Origin: DATGUN01 sp035301285
GTDB taxonomy: Bacteria; Bacillota; Bacilli; Bacillales; Amphibacillaceae
Direction: 5' to 3'
Length of the DNA stretch: 10,779 nt
Assembly: GCA_035301285.1 (NCBI GenBank)
Contig: DATGUN010000020.1
Coordinates: forward strand, 1 to 10,779
A program made the position numbers and the translations under genes. The notes beneath the pieces were generated by a model, which searched no databases, had not been told where the DNA came from, and worked only from the letters and a program-made list of their open reading frames with translations. This document shows positions 1 through 6,514 of this stretch, one piece after another (within the stretch, counting starts at the first letter, position 1; each line of letters begins with the position of its first letter).

Positions 1-27
1 TTGCATCACTAAGGAAAAAATAACAAT

Positions 28-34
28 AAAGGAG
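28..34 (+). promoter_or_regulatory. Ribosome binding site of the DUF218 gene
   Basis: AAAGGAG ends 9 nt before the ATG at 44. The promoter itself lies to the left of the window or is not visible in the first 27 bases. Confidence 0.7.
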
Positions 35-43
35 TGGATATAA

Positions 44-1375
44 ATGAAAAGAATTCATAAGATGTTTATCAGCCTATTATTGGTATTTAGTATATTGCCA
101 TATTCAGCTGCTTCAGCGGAAACAAGTACTGATTCGGAGAGTGTCGATCAACTAATAAGTGAATTAATCTATTACTTTGGGGAAGAAGCAGACACTGACA
201 TTTTACGGACACTCGATTTAATGGAAGATAAGTCTACAGAGGATTATGAAATTTGGCGCTCTGTCATTGACGAATGGAATTGGATTGAAGATGAAATGGT
301 AGAAAACATAGATGTGGCTCCTGATGGTCTACCAAATGATGATAACCATGTATTTGTCGTTTTAGGCTTTGCTTTAAATGATGATGGAACGATGAGGGAT
401 GAATTGATCGGGCGATTGGAAGTTGCTCTAAGGAGTGCTGAGAAATACCCTGATTCCTATGTTCTAGTAACAGGCGGGGTGGAGAAAAACGGTTGGACAG
501 AAGGTGATCGTATGCATGATTGGTTAGTCGATCATGGACTTTCTGAAGATAGAATCATTGTAGAAAATGAAAGTTCGACGACGGTTGAGAATGCGGCGAA
601 CAGTTTTGAAATTTTGTATAATGACTATAATATTGATTCGTTTTCCATGATAACCAGTCAATATCATTTGAAAAGAGGTAGTATTTTTTATTATACGATG
701 TCTCAATTGAAGGCGAAAGAACTAGGGGTAAGTCCAATTGATTTTATAGGAGAAGGTAATGCTGGATGGTATCGCGAAGATAAAACAGAAGAACCACTAT
801 CTTTAAAGGTGAGAGGAATGTACCAAATTGCTGGGGTAGAGCAATCAAATGATTTACCGATATCTGTATTAGAAGATCTCGTGATTGAAGGCGATTTAGA
901 ATATCATTTATTCGAGAATTTGGATTTAGACTTTTACGCGGAATATGATAATGGCTATACGCGGGACGTTACTGAACTTTCAAGTATCAAAGGATTTGAT
1001 CCAAACGAACTTGGAGAACAAGATATTGAAATCAATTATGAAGAGAATGATAATACAGTCACTAAAAATATGCAGATCACTGTGGTAGAACCATCTCTTG
1101 AGAGCGTGCAACAACTCGTGGAGAAGTTACATGATCAAGGAGAAATTTATGAGGATAATGTGGCAAGATTATTTAAGATTCACCTATCAGCTGTAAAACG
1201 ATTTAAAGACACAGGGCAGACAGATAAAATGTTAAAGCATTTAAATCGTTTTAAAAATATATTGGGTTATCAGCGAAATGAAGAACTTATATCTGATGAA
1301 GCATACGATATACTAAAACGATCGACACAGTATTTACTAGACGAATTTACAAACCAAGTAGAAAAAGCATCTTAA
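44..1375 (+). CDS. Secreted DUF218 (YdcF/SanA/ElyC-like) protein with Ig-like and FIMAH-like C-terminal domains
   Basis: 443 residues. An N-terminal signal peptide (basic MKRIHK, hydrophobic core, Ala-Ser-Ala at 23-25) indicates export. Residues about 102-245 form a DUF218 domain: the strand VFVVLGFAL, TGG at 143-145, the ENESSTTVENA segment at 174-184 and TSQYHLKR at 204-211, all typical of the YdcF/SanA family. That family is linked to envelope maintenance but its reaction is poorly defined. Residues about 272-350 look like a bacterial Ig-like beta domain, and about 352-433 resemble the helical FIMAH domain found at the end of many secreted Bacillaceae proteins. The SD AAAGGAG (28-34) lies 9 nt before the ATG, which supports the start. 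A hairpin terminator follows about 90 nt downstream. Most family members are membrane-anchored and shorter, so the exported three-domain form is unusual. The domain calls come from motif recognition; the extracellular role is inferred. Confidence 0.85.
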   Translation: MKRIHKMFISLLLVFSILPYSAASAETSTDSESVDQLISELIYYFGEEADTDILRTLDLMEDKSTEDYEIWRSVIDEWNWIEDEMVENIDVAPDGLPNDDNHVFVVLGFALNDDGTMRDELIGRLEVALRSAEKYPDSYVLVTGGVEKNGWTEGDRMHDWLVDHGLSEDRIIVENESSTTVENAANSFEILYNDYNIDSFSMITSQYHLKRGSIFYYTMSQLKAKELGVSPIDFIGEGNAGWYREDKTEEPLSLKVRGMYQIAGVEQSNDLPISVLEDLVIEGDLEYHLFENLDLDFYAEYDNGYTRDVTELSSIKGFDPNELGEQDIEINYEENDNTVTKNMQITVVEPSLESVQQLVEKLHDQGEIYEDNVARLFKIHLSAVKRFKDTGQTDKMLKHLNRFKNILGYQRNEELISDEAYDILKRSTQYLLDEFTNQVEKAS

Positions 1376-1466
1376 GGTTGTATGAGCGCAATATCATAGA
1401 TTTGTTCGATTAATACTAACCTGCCCAGTATGTAGATTGATATTCAGTGAATAATAAGAAATAAAT

Positions 1467-1516
1467 AGGCGGCTTTGGCTCTATATTCATAAGAGTTAAA
1501 GCCGTTTAGACTTTTT
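1467..1516 (+). terminator. Intrinsic terminator after the DUF218 gene
   Basis: The arms 1470-1481 and 1493-1504 pair over 12 bp (two G:U) around an 11-nt loop, and weaker pairs extend the stem to 1467/1507. A run of five T follows at 1512-1516. The stem is stable; the T tract sits a few bases after its base, so efficiency is uncertain. The opposite strand is also T-rich beyond the stem, so the hairpin could act in both directions. Confidence 0.6.
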
Positions 1517-1683
1517 GGTAAGATTTTTGATTGAAAAATTCAGTATGCGACTCTCTGGAAAAAGTTCAACACAGAAGACGAACAGACATCAGATATACGA
1601 TCAAATCCCCTTACGAAGTCATAGTGGGAAAATCATGTGGGGATACCTGTTTAAAAGCATCATTCGATGAGATAATAAAAAAG
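1517..1683. other. Intergenic stretch without recognisable content
   Basis: This is the featureless middle of the 442-base gap between the DUF218 gene and the betaine binding protein. I read both strands and found only short frames, no ribosome binding site followed by a start, no tRNA-like fold and no insertion sequence ends that I can support. It could be a decayed remnant. Confidence 0.4.
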
Positions 1684-1716
1684 AGAGAATAAACTTGATT
1701 GACCTGTTTATTTTCT
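1684..1716. promoter_or_regulatory. 33-bp inverted repeat, candidate operator
   Basis: Arms at 1684-1694 (AGAGAATAAAC) and 1706-1716 (GTTTATTTTCT) are complementary at 10 of 11 positions with one G:U, separated by 11 nt. Arm centres are 22 bp apart, about two helical turns, as expected for a dimeric regulator. The candidate -35 box (1699-1704) lies in the spacer, so a bound repressor would block RNA polymerase. The regulator is unknown. GbsR/OpuCR-type MarR proteins control betaine genes in Bacillus, but I cannot assign this site to them. Confidence 0.4.
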
Positions 1717-1727
1717 ATAAATGTAAA
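1699..1727 (+). promoter_or_regulatory. Candidate sigma-A promoter of the betaine binding protein gene
   Basis: TTGACC (1699-1704, 5 of 6 to consensus), a 17-bp spacer and TGTAAA (1722-1727, 4 of 6). Transcription would start near 1734, just ahead of the SD of the 15-codon leader ORF. Spacing and position are good; the -10 match is modest. Confidence 0.4.
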
Positions 1728-1753
1728 AATTTGGGCTTTTTTGGAGGAATTTG

Positions 1754-1801
1754 ATGTTAGGGTTTTTGTTCATTTTCCGTTATACTTTTTTACTAGTGTG
1801 A
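1754..1801 (+). CDS. Possible 15-residue hydrophobic leader peptide
   Basis: A small ORF encoding MLGFLFIFRYTFLLV starts 6 nt after a perfect SD (GGAGG, 1743-1747) and stops 16 nt before the ATG of the betaine binding lipoprotein. The candidate promoter would place the transcript start about 10 nt upstream of the SD. The peptide is almost wholly hydrophobic with one Arg and one Tyr, resembling a tiny membrane peptide rather than an amino-acid attenuator. It could modulate translation of the next gene or be a small membrane protein. A chance ORF remains possible at this length; SD quality and placement are the arguments for it. Confidence 0.35.
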   Translation: MLGFLFIFRYTFLLV

Positions 1802-1817
1802 CAAAAAGAAGGAGTGA

Positions 1818-2774
1818 ATGGATATTAATATGAGGAAAAAGCACTTTATGATGGGATTATCCGCTATGTTTGCACTGTTATTGATGTTATCAGCTTGTAG
1901 TGGTGATAATAATGGCAATAATAATAACGATAGTGCAGAAGGCAATGATAACAATGTTGATATCGAATTAGGAGAAAAAGATATCACGCTCGGGACCGAT
2001 GACTATGTGTCGAATACATCGAACACATATGTTGCCAAGTTATTGCTTGAAGAAATCGGCTATGACGTTGAAGTTGTCCAAACAGATGTCGGTGTCCAAT
2101 ATACAGGTTTATCAGATGGTACGACGGATGTCATTGTCGGTGCATGGCTCCCAACAACACATGGTGAGTATTGGGATGAATATGAGGACAACCTTGAGAA
2201 AATAAATACAGTAACAGAAGAAGTGGAACTCGGGTTGACCGTTCCTGAGTATATGGAAGACATCAACTCGATAGAAGACCTGGCTGATAACAAAAATGAT
2301 ATCGGTGAAAAACTGGATTGGGAAATAACGGGTATCAGTCCCGGAGCCGGTGAAATGCAATTGATGGAAAATGAAGTTATGCCAGGATACGATCTGGAAG
2401 ATGATTGGGAATTGACGGAAAGTTCAGGTCCGATTATGGCTGCATCACTTCAAGAAGCCGTTGCAAATGAAGAACCGATTGTTGTTACATTGTGGACACC
2501 ACACTGGACATTCAATGATATGGATTTAAAGATTTTGGATGATCCGAAAGGTAAATTCGGAGAGCCGGATGATGTATTATCTGTATCCAGAAAAGGATTC
2601 AAGGATGACAGTCCCGCAGCTTACGATTTGATCGATCAATTTGCGATCACAAAAGAAAAGACACAAGATATTATGCTGGATATCCAAAATGGCGATGAAC
2701 CAGAAGATGCTGCTGAAGCATTTCTAGAAGACAACCCAGACTTGAAAGAAGAATGGCTCGAGGGTATTGAATAA
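1818..2774 (+). CDS. Glycine betaine (OpuAC-like) ABC transporter substrate-binding lipoprotein
   Basis: An extracellular binding protein for glycine betaine or a related compatible solute. A lipoprotein signal peptide ends in the lipobox LSAC with Cys27, followed by an Asn/Asp-rich linker (28-47). The mature part matches the OpuAC family: the VGAWLPTTHGEYW segment (Trp110, Trp119) and TLWTPHW (Trp226, Trp230) can supply the aromatic cage that holds the trimethylammonium group; Trp168 and Trp197 are also present. The protein is strongly acidic, as expected in a halophile. The SD AAGGAG (1809-1814) is only 3 nt from the ATG at 1818 and 15 nt from an in-frame ATG at 1830. The second start gives a more typical signal peptide, so the start is uncertain. 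No permease or ATPase gene lies in the window, so it would have to serve a transporter encoded elsewhere. A strong terminator follows. Confidence 0.9.
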   Translation: MDINMRKKHFMMGLSAMFALLLMLSACSGDNNGNNNNDSAEGNDNNVDIELGEKDITLGTDDYVSNTSNTYVAKLLLEEIGYDVEVVQTDVGVQYTGLSDGTTDVIVGAWLPTTHGEYWDEYEDNLEKINTVTEEVELGLTVPEYMEDINSIEDLADNKNDIGEKLDWEITGISPGAGEMQLMENEVMPGYDLEDDWELTESSGPIMAASLQEAVANEEPIVVTLWTPHWTFNDMDLKILDDPKGKFGEPDDVLSVSRKGFKDDSPAAYDLIDQFAITKEKTQDIMLDIQNGDEPEDAAEAFLEDNPDLKEEWLEGIE

Positions 2775-2787
2775 AGTGTCATGAAAG

Positions 2788-2827
2788 ACCCAACTGCTGA
2801 AATCATTCGGTGAGTTGGGTTTTTCTT
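2788..2827 (+). terminator. Intrinsic terminator of the betaine binding protein gene
   Basis: ACCCAACT (2788-2795) pairs with AGTTGGGT (2813-2820). An inner four-pair helix (CTGA/TCGG) closes the loop, and TTTTCTT follows directly. A classic intrinsic terminator 13 nt after the stop, showing that the binding protein gene ends its transcript and is not cotranscribed with the monooxygenase. Confidence 0.87.
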
Positions 2828-2919
2828 GCGTTGGAAATTGCTGTGCTATATCATTCTGTTTACCGTAACGGCTGAAAGACAGGGGGAAAATAACTTTAAA
2901 AAACCCAAGGATATATAAT

Positions 2920-2925
2920 GGAGGG
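2920..2925 (+). promoter_or_regulatory. Ribosome binding site that decides the monooxygenase start
   Basis: GGAGGG lies 7 nt before the ATG at 2933 and overlaps the upstream in-frame ATG at 2918, which therefore has no SD of its own. I found no convincing promoter between the terminator ending near 2827 and this site. Confidence 0.75.
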
Positions 2926-2932
2926 AATTCAT

Positions 2933-4081
2933 ATGAAAAGGTATGATATAGCCATTATTGGTGGAGGTATAGGAGGGTTGTGTGCTGCACTTTCTTTGCA
3001 ACAGAAAGGACATAGAGTGAACCTTTTCGAAGCGGCAAAGGAATTAAAACCGGTAGGTGCCGGAATTGGTGTCGGATCAAATTCCTTGCAAGCTCTTGTT
3101 AAGTTAGGAGTCGGTGAAAAAGTGATGAGGCAAGGAAATGTATTGAGTAAGATGATTATACAGTCTCATTCAGGGAAGTCTCTCAATGAAGTTGATTTTG
3201 CCTCTCTCAGCAAAGAGTTTGGTATGGAAAATATAACGATACATCGGGCTGATTTACAGTCCGTTTTGTTAAATGGGTTACAGGAAGGAACGGTCCATTT
3301 AAATAAAAGATATGTAGATTTTTCTCAGGATTCACATGACGTTACGGTATTTTTCGAAGATGGCGATTCAATCCGGGCAGATTTGGTCATTGCTGCTGAT
3401 GGCGTTCACTCATTATTTCGAAAAACGTTGATTGAAGATTCTTCGGAAAGATATGCCGGATACACATGCTGGCGTTCTGTTGTTTCTGTGAAAGAAGACG
3501 TTCTACAGTCAAATATATCTATTGAAACATGGGGACGTCATGGGAGGTTTGGAATTGTTCCACTTGCACGTGATCAAGTTTACTGGTTTGCTTGTATAAA
3601 TGCCAGTAGAAATGATACCGACAAGGCAAATTATAAGACTCAGGATTTATTGAGCATATTTAAAGACTATCCACATCCTATTCCGGAAATGATTCAATCA
3701 TCAAATGATAACCAACTCCTTCATGACGACATTCTGGATATTAAGCCCATTTCTCAGTTTGCGTTTGGGAATGTTGTCCTTATTGGAGATGCGGCTCATG
3801 CCACAACACCTAATATGGGGCAAGGAGCAGGACAGGCGATGGAAGATGCCCTTTTCCTTATGGCTTGTCTTGAACAGCACTATAATTTACGGGAAGCCTT
3901 ACAGGGTTATCAAGACAAACGGGTACAACGTTCCAAAAAAGTCATAAAGATGTCAAGGCAAATTGGAGAGGTGGCACAATGGGAACAACCATGGTTGACA
4001 ACTTTAAGGGATACCCTGTTCAAATTAATTCCATCCTCAATAATTACAAAACGATTAAAGTTTTTATATGACATCGATTGA
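2933..4081 (+). CDS. FAD-dependent monooxygenase (salicylate hydroxylase / UbiH type)
   Basis: A group A flavoprotein monooxygenase, which uses NAD(P)H and oxygen to hydroxylate or epoxidise a substrate. With the start at 2933 it has 382 residues, normal for the family. The Rossmann motif GGGIGG is at 10-15, the HRADL segment at 104-108, the DG motif (IAADGVHS, Asp156-Gly157) at 153-160, and the FAD-binding GDAAHATTPNMGQG at 285-298 followed by the conserved GQAMEDA helix. The ATG at 2918 lies before its own SD, whereas GGAGGG (2920-2925) stands 7 nt before the ATG at 2933, so 2933 is preferred. It lies between a strong terminator and two oxidoreductase genes in the same direction, possibly one catabolic group. 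The substrate cannot be read from the sequence; aromatic acids, carotenoids or small heterocycles are all possible. Confidence 0.85.
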   Translation: MKRYDIAIIGGGIGGLCAALSLQQKGHRVNLFEAAKELKPVGAGIGVGSNSLQALVKLGVGEKVMRQGNVLSKMIIQSHSGKSLNEVDFASLSKEFGMENITIHRADLQSVLLNGLQEGTVHLNKRYVDFSQDSHDVTVFFEDGDSIRADLVIAADGVHSLFRKTLIEDSSERYAGYTCWRSVVSVKEDVLQSNISIETWGRHGRFGIVPLARDQVYWFACINASRNDTDKANYKTQDLLSIFKDYPHPIPEMIQSSNDNQLLHDDILDIKPISQFAFGNVVLIGDAAHATTPNMGQGAGQAMEDALFLMACLEQHYNLREALQGYQDKRVQRSKKVIKMSRQIGEVAQWEQPWLTTLRDTLFKLIPSSIITKRLKFLYDID

Positions 4082-4150
4082 GAATCGTTAGGCGTTATCG
4101 GAGTTGCGGTCATTTCTTTTAGTGGCCATAGTTGTTATACACGTATTAAA

Positions 4151-4156
4151 TATAAT
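4151..4156 (+). promoter_or_regulatory. Possible -10 box (TATAAT) of the first Gfo/Idh/MocA gene
   Basis: A perfect TATAAT stands 35 nt before the SD (4191-4197), but no good -35 box is found 16-18 bp upstream; TTGTTA lies only 13 bp away. The region is AT-rich, so chance is possible. The cre-like site starts 5 bp downstream, where the transcript would begin. Confidence 0.35.
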
Positions 4157-4160
4157 AAAA

Positions 4161-4175
4161 TAGAAATCGATTACA
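4161..4175. promoter_or_regulatory. cre-like site (CcpA operator candidate)
   Basis: TAGAAATCGATTACA matches the Bacillus cre consensus WTGNAANCGNWNNCA at every fixed position but one (A for T at position 2), including the central CG. It covers the expected transcription start of the downstream dehydrogenase gene, a placement where CcpA represses. Carbon catabolite repression is an inference from this match. Confidence 0.45.
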
Positions 4176-4205
4176 AAAATTTGATGATATGAGGAGGCTT
4201 GTCGG

Positions 4206-5288
4206 ATGACAACGACACTGAAACTGGGAATAATTGGCTGTGGAGGTATTGCGAACGGTAAACACCTTCCGAGTCTTAGCAAGCTTGAGCAAGTCGAAAT
4301 GGTGGCGTTTTGCGATATTGACCTTGAGAGAGCGGAACGAGCAGCGAGTCAATACGGTGTTGAAGACGCACAGGTTTATGAGAATTATAAGACGTTACTA
4401 GAAGACCGATCGATTGATGTCGTCCATGTATGCACACCCAATAGTACTCATGCAGATATTTCGGTCGCTGCTTTGGAAGCGGACAAGCATGTCATGTGTG
4501 AGAAACCGATGGCGAAAACGACGGAAGAAGCGAAACGGATGGTTGAAGCGGCCGAACGTTCTGGAAAAAAGTTGACTATCGGGTATAATAATCGGTTCAG
4601 AAAGGATAGTCAATATTTACATAACATATGCGCTCGTGGCGATTTGGGCGATATTTATTATGCAAAAGCACATGCCATCAGAAGGCGTGCCGTTCCGACT
4701 TGGGGTGTATTTTTAGACGAAGAAAAACAAGGTGGCGGCCCATTAATCGATATTGGTACGCACGCGCTTGATTTAACCTTATGGATGATGGATAATTATC
4801 AACCAAAATCTGTCATGGGAAATGTTTATCACAAGCTCGGCAAGAGAAAAAATGCTGCAAATGCTTGGGGTTCCTGGGATCCTGAGGCATTTAACGTCGA
4901 AGATTCCGCATTTGGTTTTATAACTATGGAAAATGGAGCGACGATCATTCTGGAATCGAGTTGGGCGTTGAATTCGTTGGAAATCGATGAAGCCAAATGT
5001 TCCTTGAGCGGAACAGAAGGTGGCGCTGATATGAAGGATGGTCTACGTCTCAACGGGGAAGATGCAGGTCAATTGTACACAAAAAATATTGAGCTAGACA
5101 GTGGTGGTGTCGCTTTTTATGACAGTGTTACAGAAAGTGATCCCGATCTTGAAGCACGACTTTGGATTCAAAGTATTATCGAAGACACCAATGTGGTTGT
5201 CAAGCCTGAAGAGGCGTTTGTTGTGACGCAAATTCTAGAAGGAATCTATGAATCAGCTAAAACAGGAAAGGCTGTGTATTTTGAATGA
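4206..5288 (+). CDS. Gfo/Idh/MocA family oxidoreductase (canonical)
   Basis: An NAD(P)-dependent dehydrogenase of the inositol/glucose-fructose oxidoreductase family, 360 residues, full length. The N-terminal Rossmann fold shows the glycine motif GCGGIA (11-16) and the acidic cofactor-binding Asp37 (CDID). EKP at 99-101 carries the catalytic-type Lys100. The C-terminal domain contains GGGPLIDIGTHALD, with Asp182, His186 and Asp189 in the usual places. All signature residues are intact, so it should be active on a sugar or polyol such as an inositol, although the family is too diverse to name the substrate. The SD GAGGAGG (4191-4197) is 8 nt before the ATG. A divergent paralogue follows 72 nt downstream with its own strong SD, so the two are probably cotranscribed. 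The cre-like site upstream suggests catabolite repression. Confidence 0.9.
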   Translation: MTTTLKLGIIGCGGIANGKHLPSLSKLEQVEMVAFCDIDLERAERAASQYGVEDAQVYENYKTLLEDRSIDVVHVCTPNSTHADISVAALEADKHVMCEKPMAKTTEEAKRMVEAAERSGKKLTIGYNNRFRKDSQYLHNICARGDLGDIYYAKAHAIRRRAVPTWGVFLDEEKQGGGPLIDIGTHALDLTLWMMDNYQPKSVMGNVYHKLGKRKNAANAWGSWDPEAFNVEDSAFGFITMENGATIILESSWALNSLEIDEAKCSLSGTEGGADMKDGLRLNGEDAGQLYTKNIELDSGGVAFYDSVTESDPDLEARLWIQSIIEDTNVVVKPEEAFVVTQILEGIYESAKTGKAVYFE

Positions 5289-5298
5289 GGAGTGTCTC

Positions 5299-5311
5299 TT
5301 ATGTGACATAA
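5299..5311. repeat. 13-bp palindrome between the two oxidoreductase genes
   Basis: TTATGTGACATAA is a perfect 6-1-6 inverted repeat that starts 10 nt after the stop of the first oxidoreductase gene. A second short inverted repeat, ATCCA-CC-TGGAT (5326-5337), follows before the next SD. Neither has a T tract, so they are not terminators. The first has the size of a transcription factor half-site pair; function unknown. Confidence 0.4.
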
Positions 5312-5360
5312 TGATTAAAGATTCAATCCACCTGGATGATATAAGACAAGGAGGCTCATC

Positions 5361-6356
5361 ATGATCAATGTGGCTTTGTTAAGTAGATGGCATGTCCATG
5401 CAGATGATTATGCACATCAAATTCAGAATATTGATTGTTTATCCATAAAGATGGTATGGGACGAAGATGAAGCGAGAGGAAAGAAATGGGCGAGGGAATT
5501 GAGTGTTCCTTTTGAGCAGAATCTGCAAAACGTTTTGACAGACCGATCCATTGATGCGGTGGTCATTAATACACCCACTAACTTGCATAAAGAAATCATT
5601 GTATCGGCTGCCGAAAATAAGAAACATATTTTTACAGAAAAAGTGTTGGCGTTTACTGTTGAGGATTGCCAAGAAATATATCAAACTGTCGATCGATTTA
5701 ACGTCGAACTGATGGTTTCTTTGCCACGTTTAACGGATGATTATTATGTGTATGCGCAAAAAGCATTAGATGACGGATTGATTGGGGAGCTAACAACCAT
5801 TCGTTGCCGATTGGCACATAATGGTGCCGTCGCTGAATCGGGAAAAACGGAAGGATGGTTGCCAAAACGGTTCTTTAGCGAGGAACAAACCGGAGGCGGT
5901 TCATTGATTGATCTCGGCGCCCACCCGATATATTTGACCAATCGTTTGGCAGGTAAGGTTAAATCTCTGAATGCCAGGATGCAACACATCAATGACCTAG
6001 GGGTGGATGATAATGCATCTGTATTATTGGAATATGAAAATGGTGCACTCGGTATCATCGAAACCAGTTTTGTATCAGCTGGGAGCCCATTTCAATTGGA
6101 ACTCTACGGGACGAAAGGTACATTATTAGTTGAAGATCATCAGATTCGAATAAAAAGCCAGTTGCTTGATGAAGACGGTTGGACGGTCCCGGACGGCCAG
6201 TCAGAAGCACTTTCAACCCCAATGGAACAATGGGTAAGGTCCATAGAGGGTAAAGATAAACCTTCTATTCGTAGATCGGATGTCTTGAATCTATCCCTTG
6301 TGAATGAGCTTGCCAAAACGTCGGATAAGCTAGGAACCTGGATGACTGTTGATTAA
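5361..6356 (+). CDS. Divergent Gfo/Idh/MocA family oxidoreductase lacking the canonical glycine motif
   Basis: 331 residues. The fold is recognisable: an Asp at 34 after the second strand (VWDED), the VINTPTNLHKE segment (68-78) and GGGSLIDLGAH (178-188) match the family. Key positions differ from its neighbour. The glycine loop is replaced by LLSRWHVHADDY (6-17), EKP is EKV (93-95), and the Asp three residues after His188 is Tyr191. Lys94, Asp184 and His188 remain. Some family branches have a similar His-rich N-terminus, so this may be a subfamily with altered cofactor or substrate handling rather than a dead enzyme. The SD AAGGAGG (5348-5354) is 6 nt before the ATG. It probably acts with the preceding dehydrogenase, perhaps on the next intermediate or as a heteromeric partner; this is inference from adjacency. 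Confidence 0.83.
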   Translation: MINVALLSRWHVHADDYAHQIQNIDCLSIKMVWDEDEARGKKWARELSVPFEQNLQNVLTDRSIDAVVINTPTNLHKEIIVSAAENKKHIFTEKVLAFTVEDCQEIYQTVDRFNVELMVSLPRLTDDYYVYAQKALDDGLIGELTTIRCRLAHNGAVAESGKTEGWLPKRFFSEEQTGGGSLIDLGAHPIYLTNRLAGKVKSLNARMQHINDLGVDDNASVLLEYENGALGIIETSFVSAGSPFQLELYGTKGTLLVEDHQIRIKSQLLDEDGWTVPDGQSEALSTPMEQWVRSIEGKDKPSIRRSDVLNLSLVNELAKTSDKLGTWMTVD

Positions 6357-6359
6357 AAA

Positions 6360-6384
6360 TGTGATTGTTTAAAGACAAATCACA
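6360..6384. repeat. Inverted repeat after the second oxidoreductase gene
   Basis: TGTGATT (6360-6366) and AATCACA (6378-6384) can form a 7-bp stem 3 nt after the stop codon. No T tract follows on the plus strand, so as a terminator it is weak, but it may protect the 3' end or act as a poor terminator. No better terminator is seen before the next gene. Confidence 0.4.
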
Positions 6385-6514
6385 GAATAGAATATAAGAG
6401 TTCTCTTTGCCTCTGTGCTGCCATATTCTCATGAATTTCTCATTTTTTTCACATGGAAATTTCATCCAAGGGCTGTAATATAAAAGTATCCCAAGAACAA
6501 AGGAGAAATGCAAG

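Noticed and set aside
1376..1700. The 12-bp stem and following bases looked a little like the end of a decayed insertion sequence.
   Set aside because: No transposase fragment could be read in any frame, no second terminal inverted repeat or target duplication was found. The stem is explained by a terminator.
2840..2915. Sigma-B promoter (GTTTAC ... GGGGGA) before the monooxygenase gene.
   Set aside because: The spacing of about 19 nt is too long for sigma-B and the -10 part is imperfect.
6360..6384. TGTGA-TCACA type CRP binding site.
   Set aside because: Bacillaceae do not use cAMP-CRP in this way, and the position 3 nt after a stop codon suits a 3' hairpin better.
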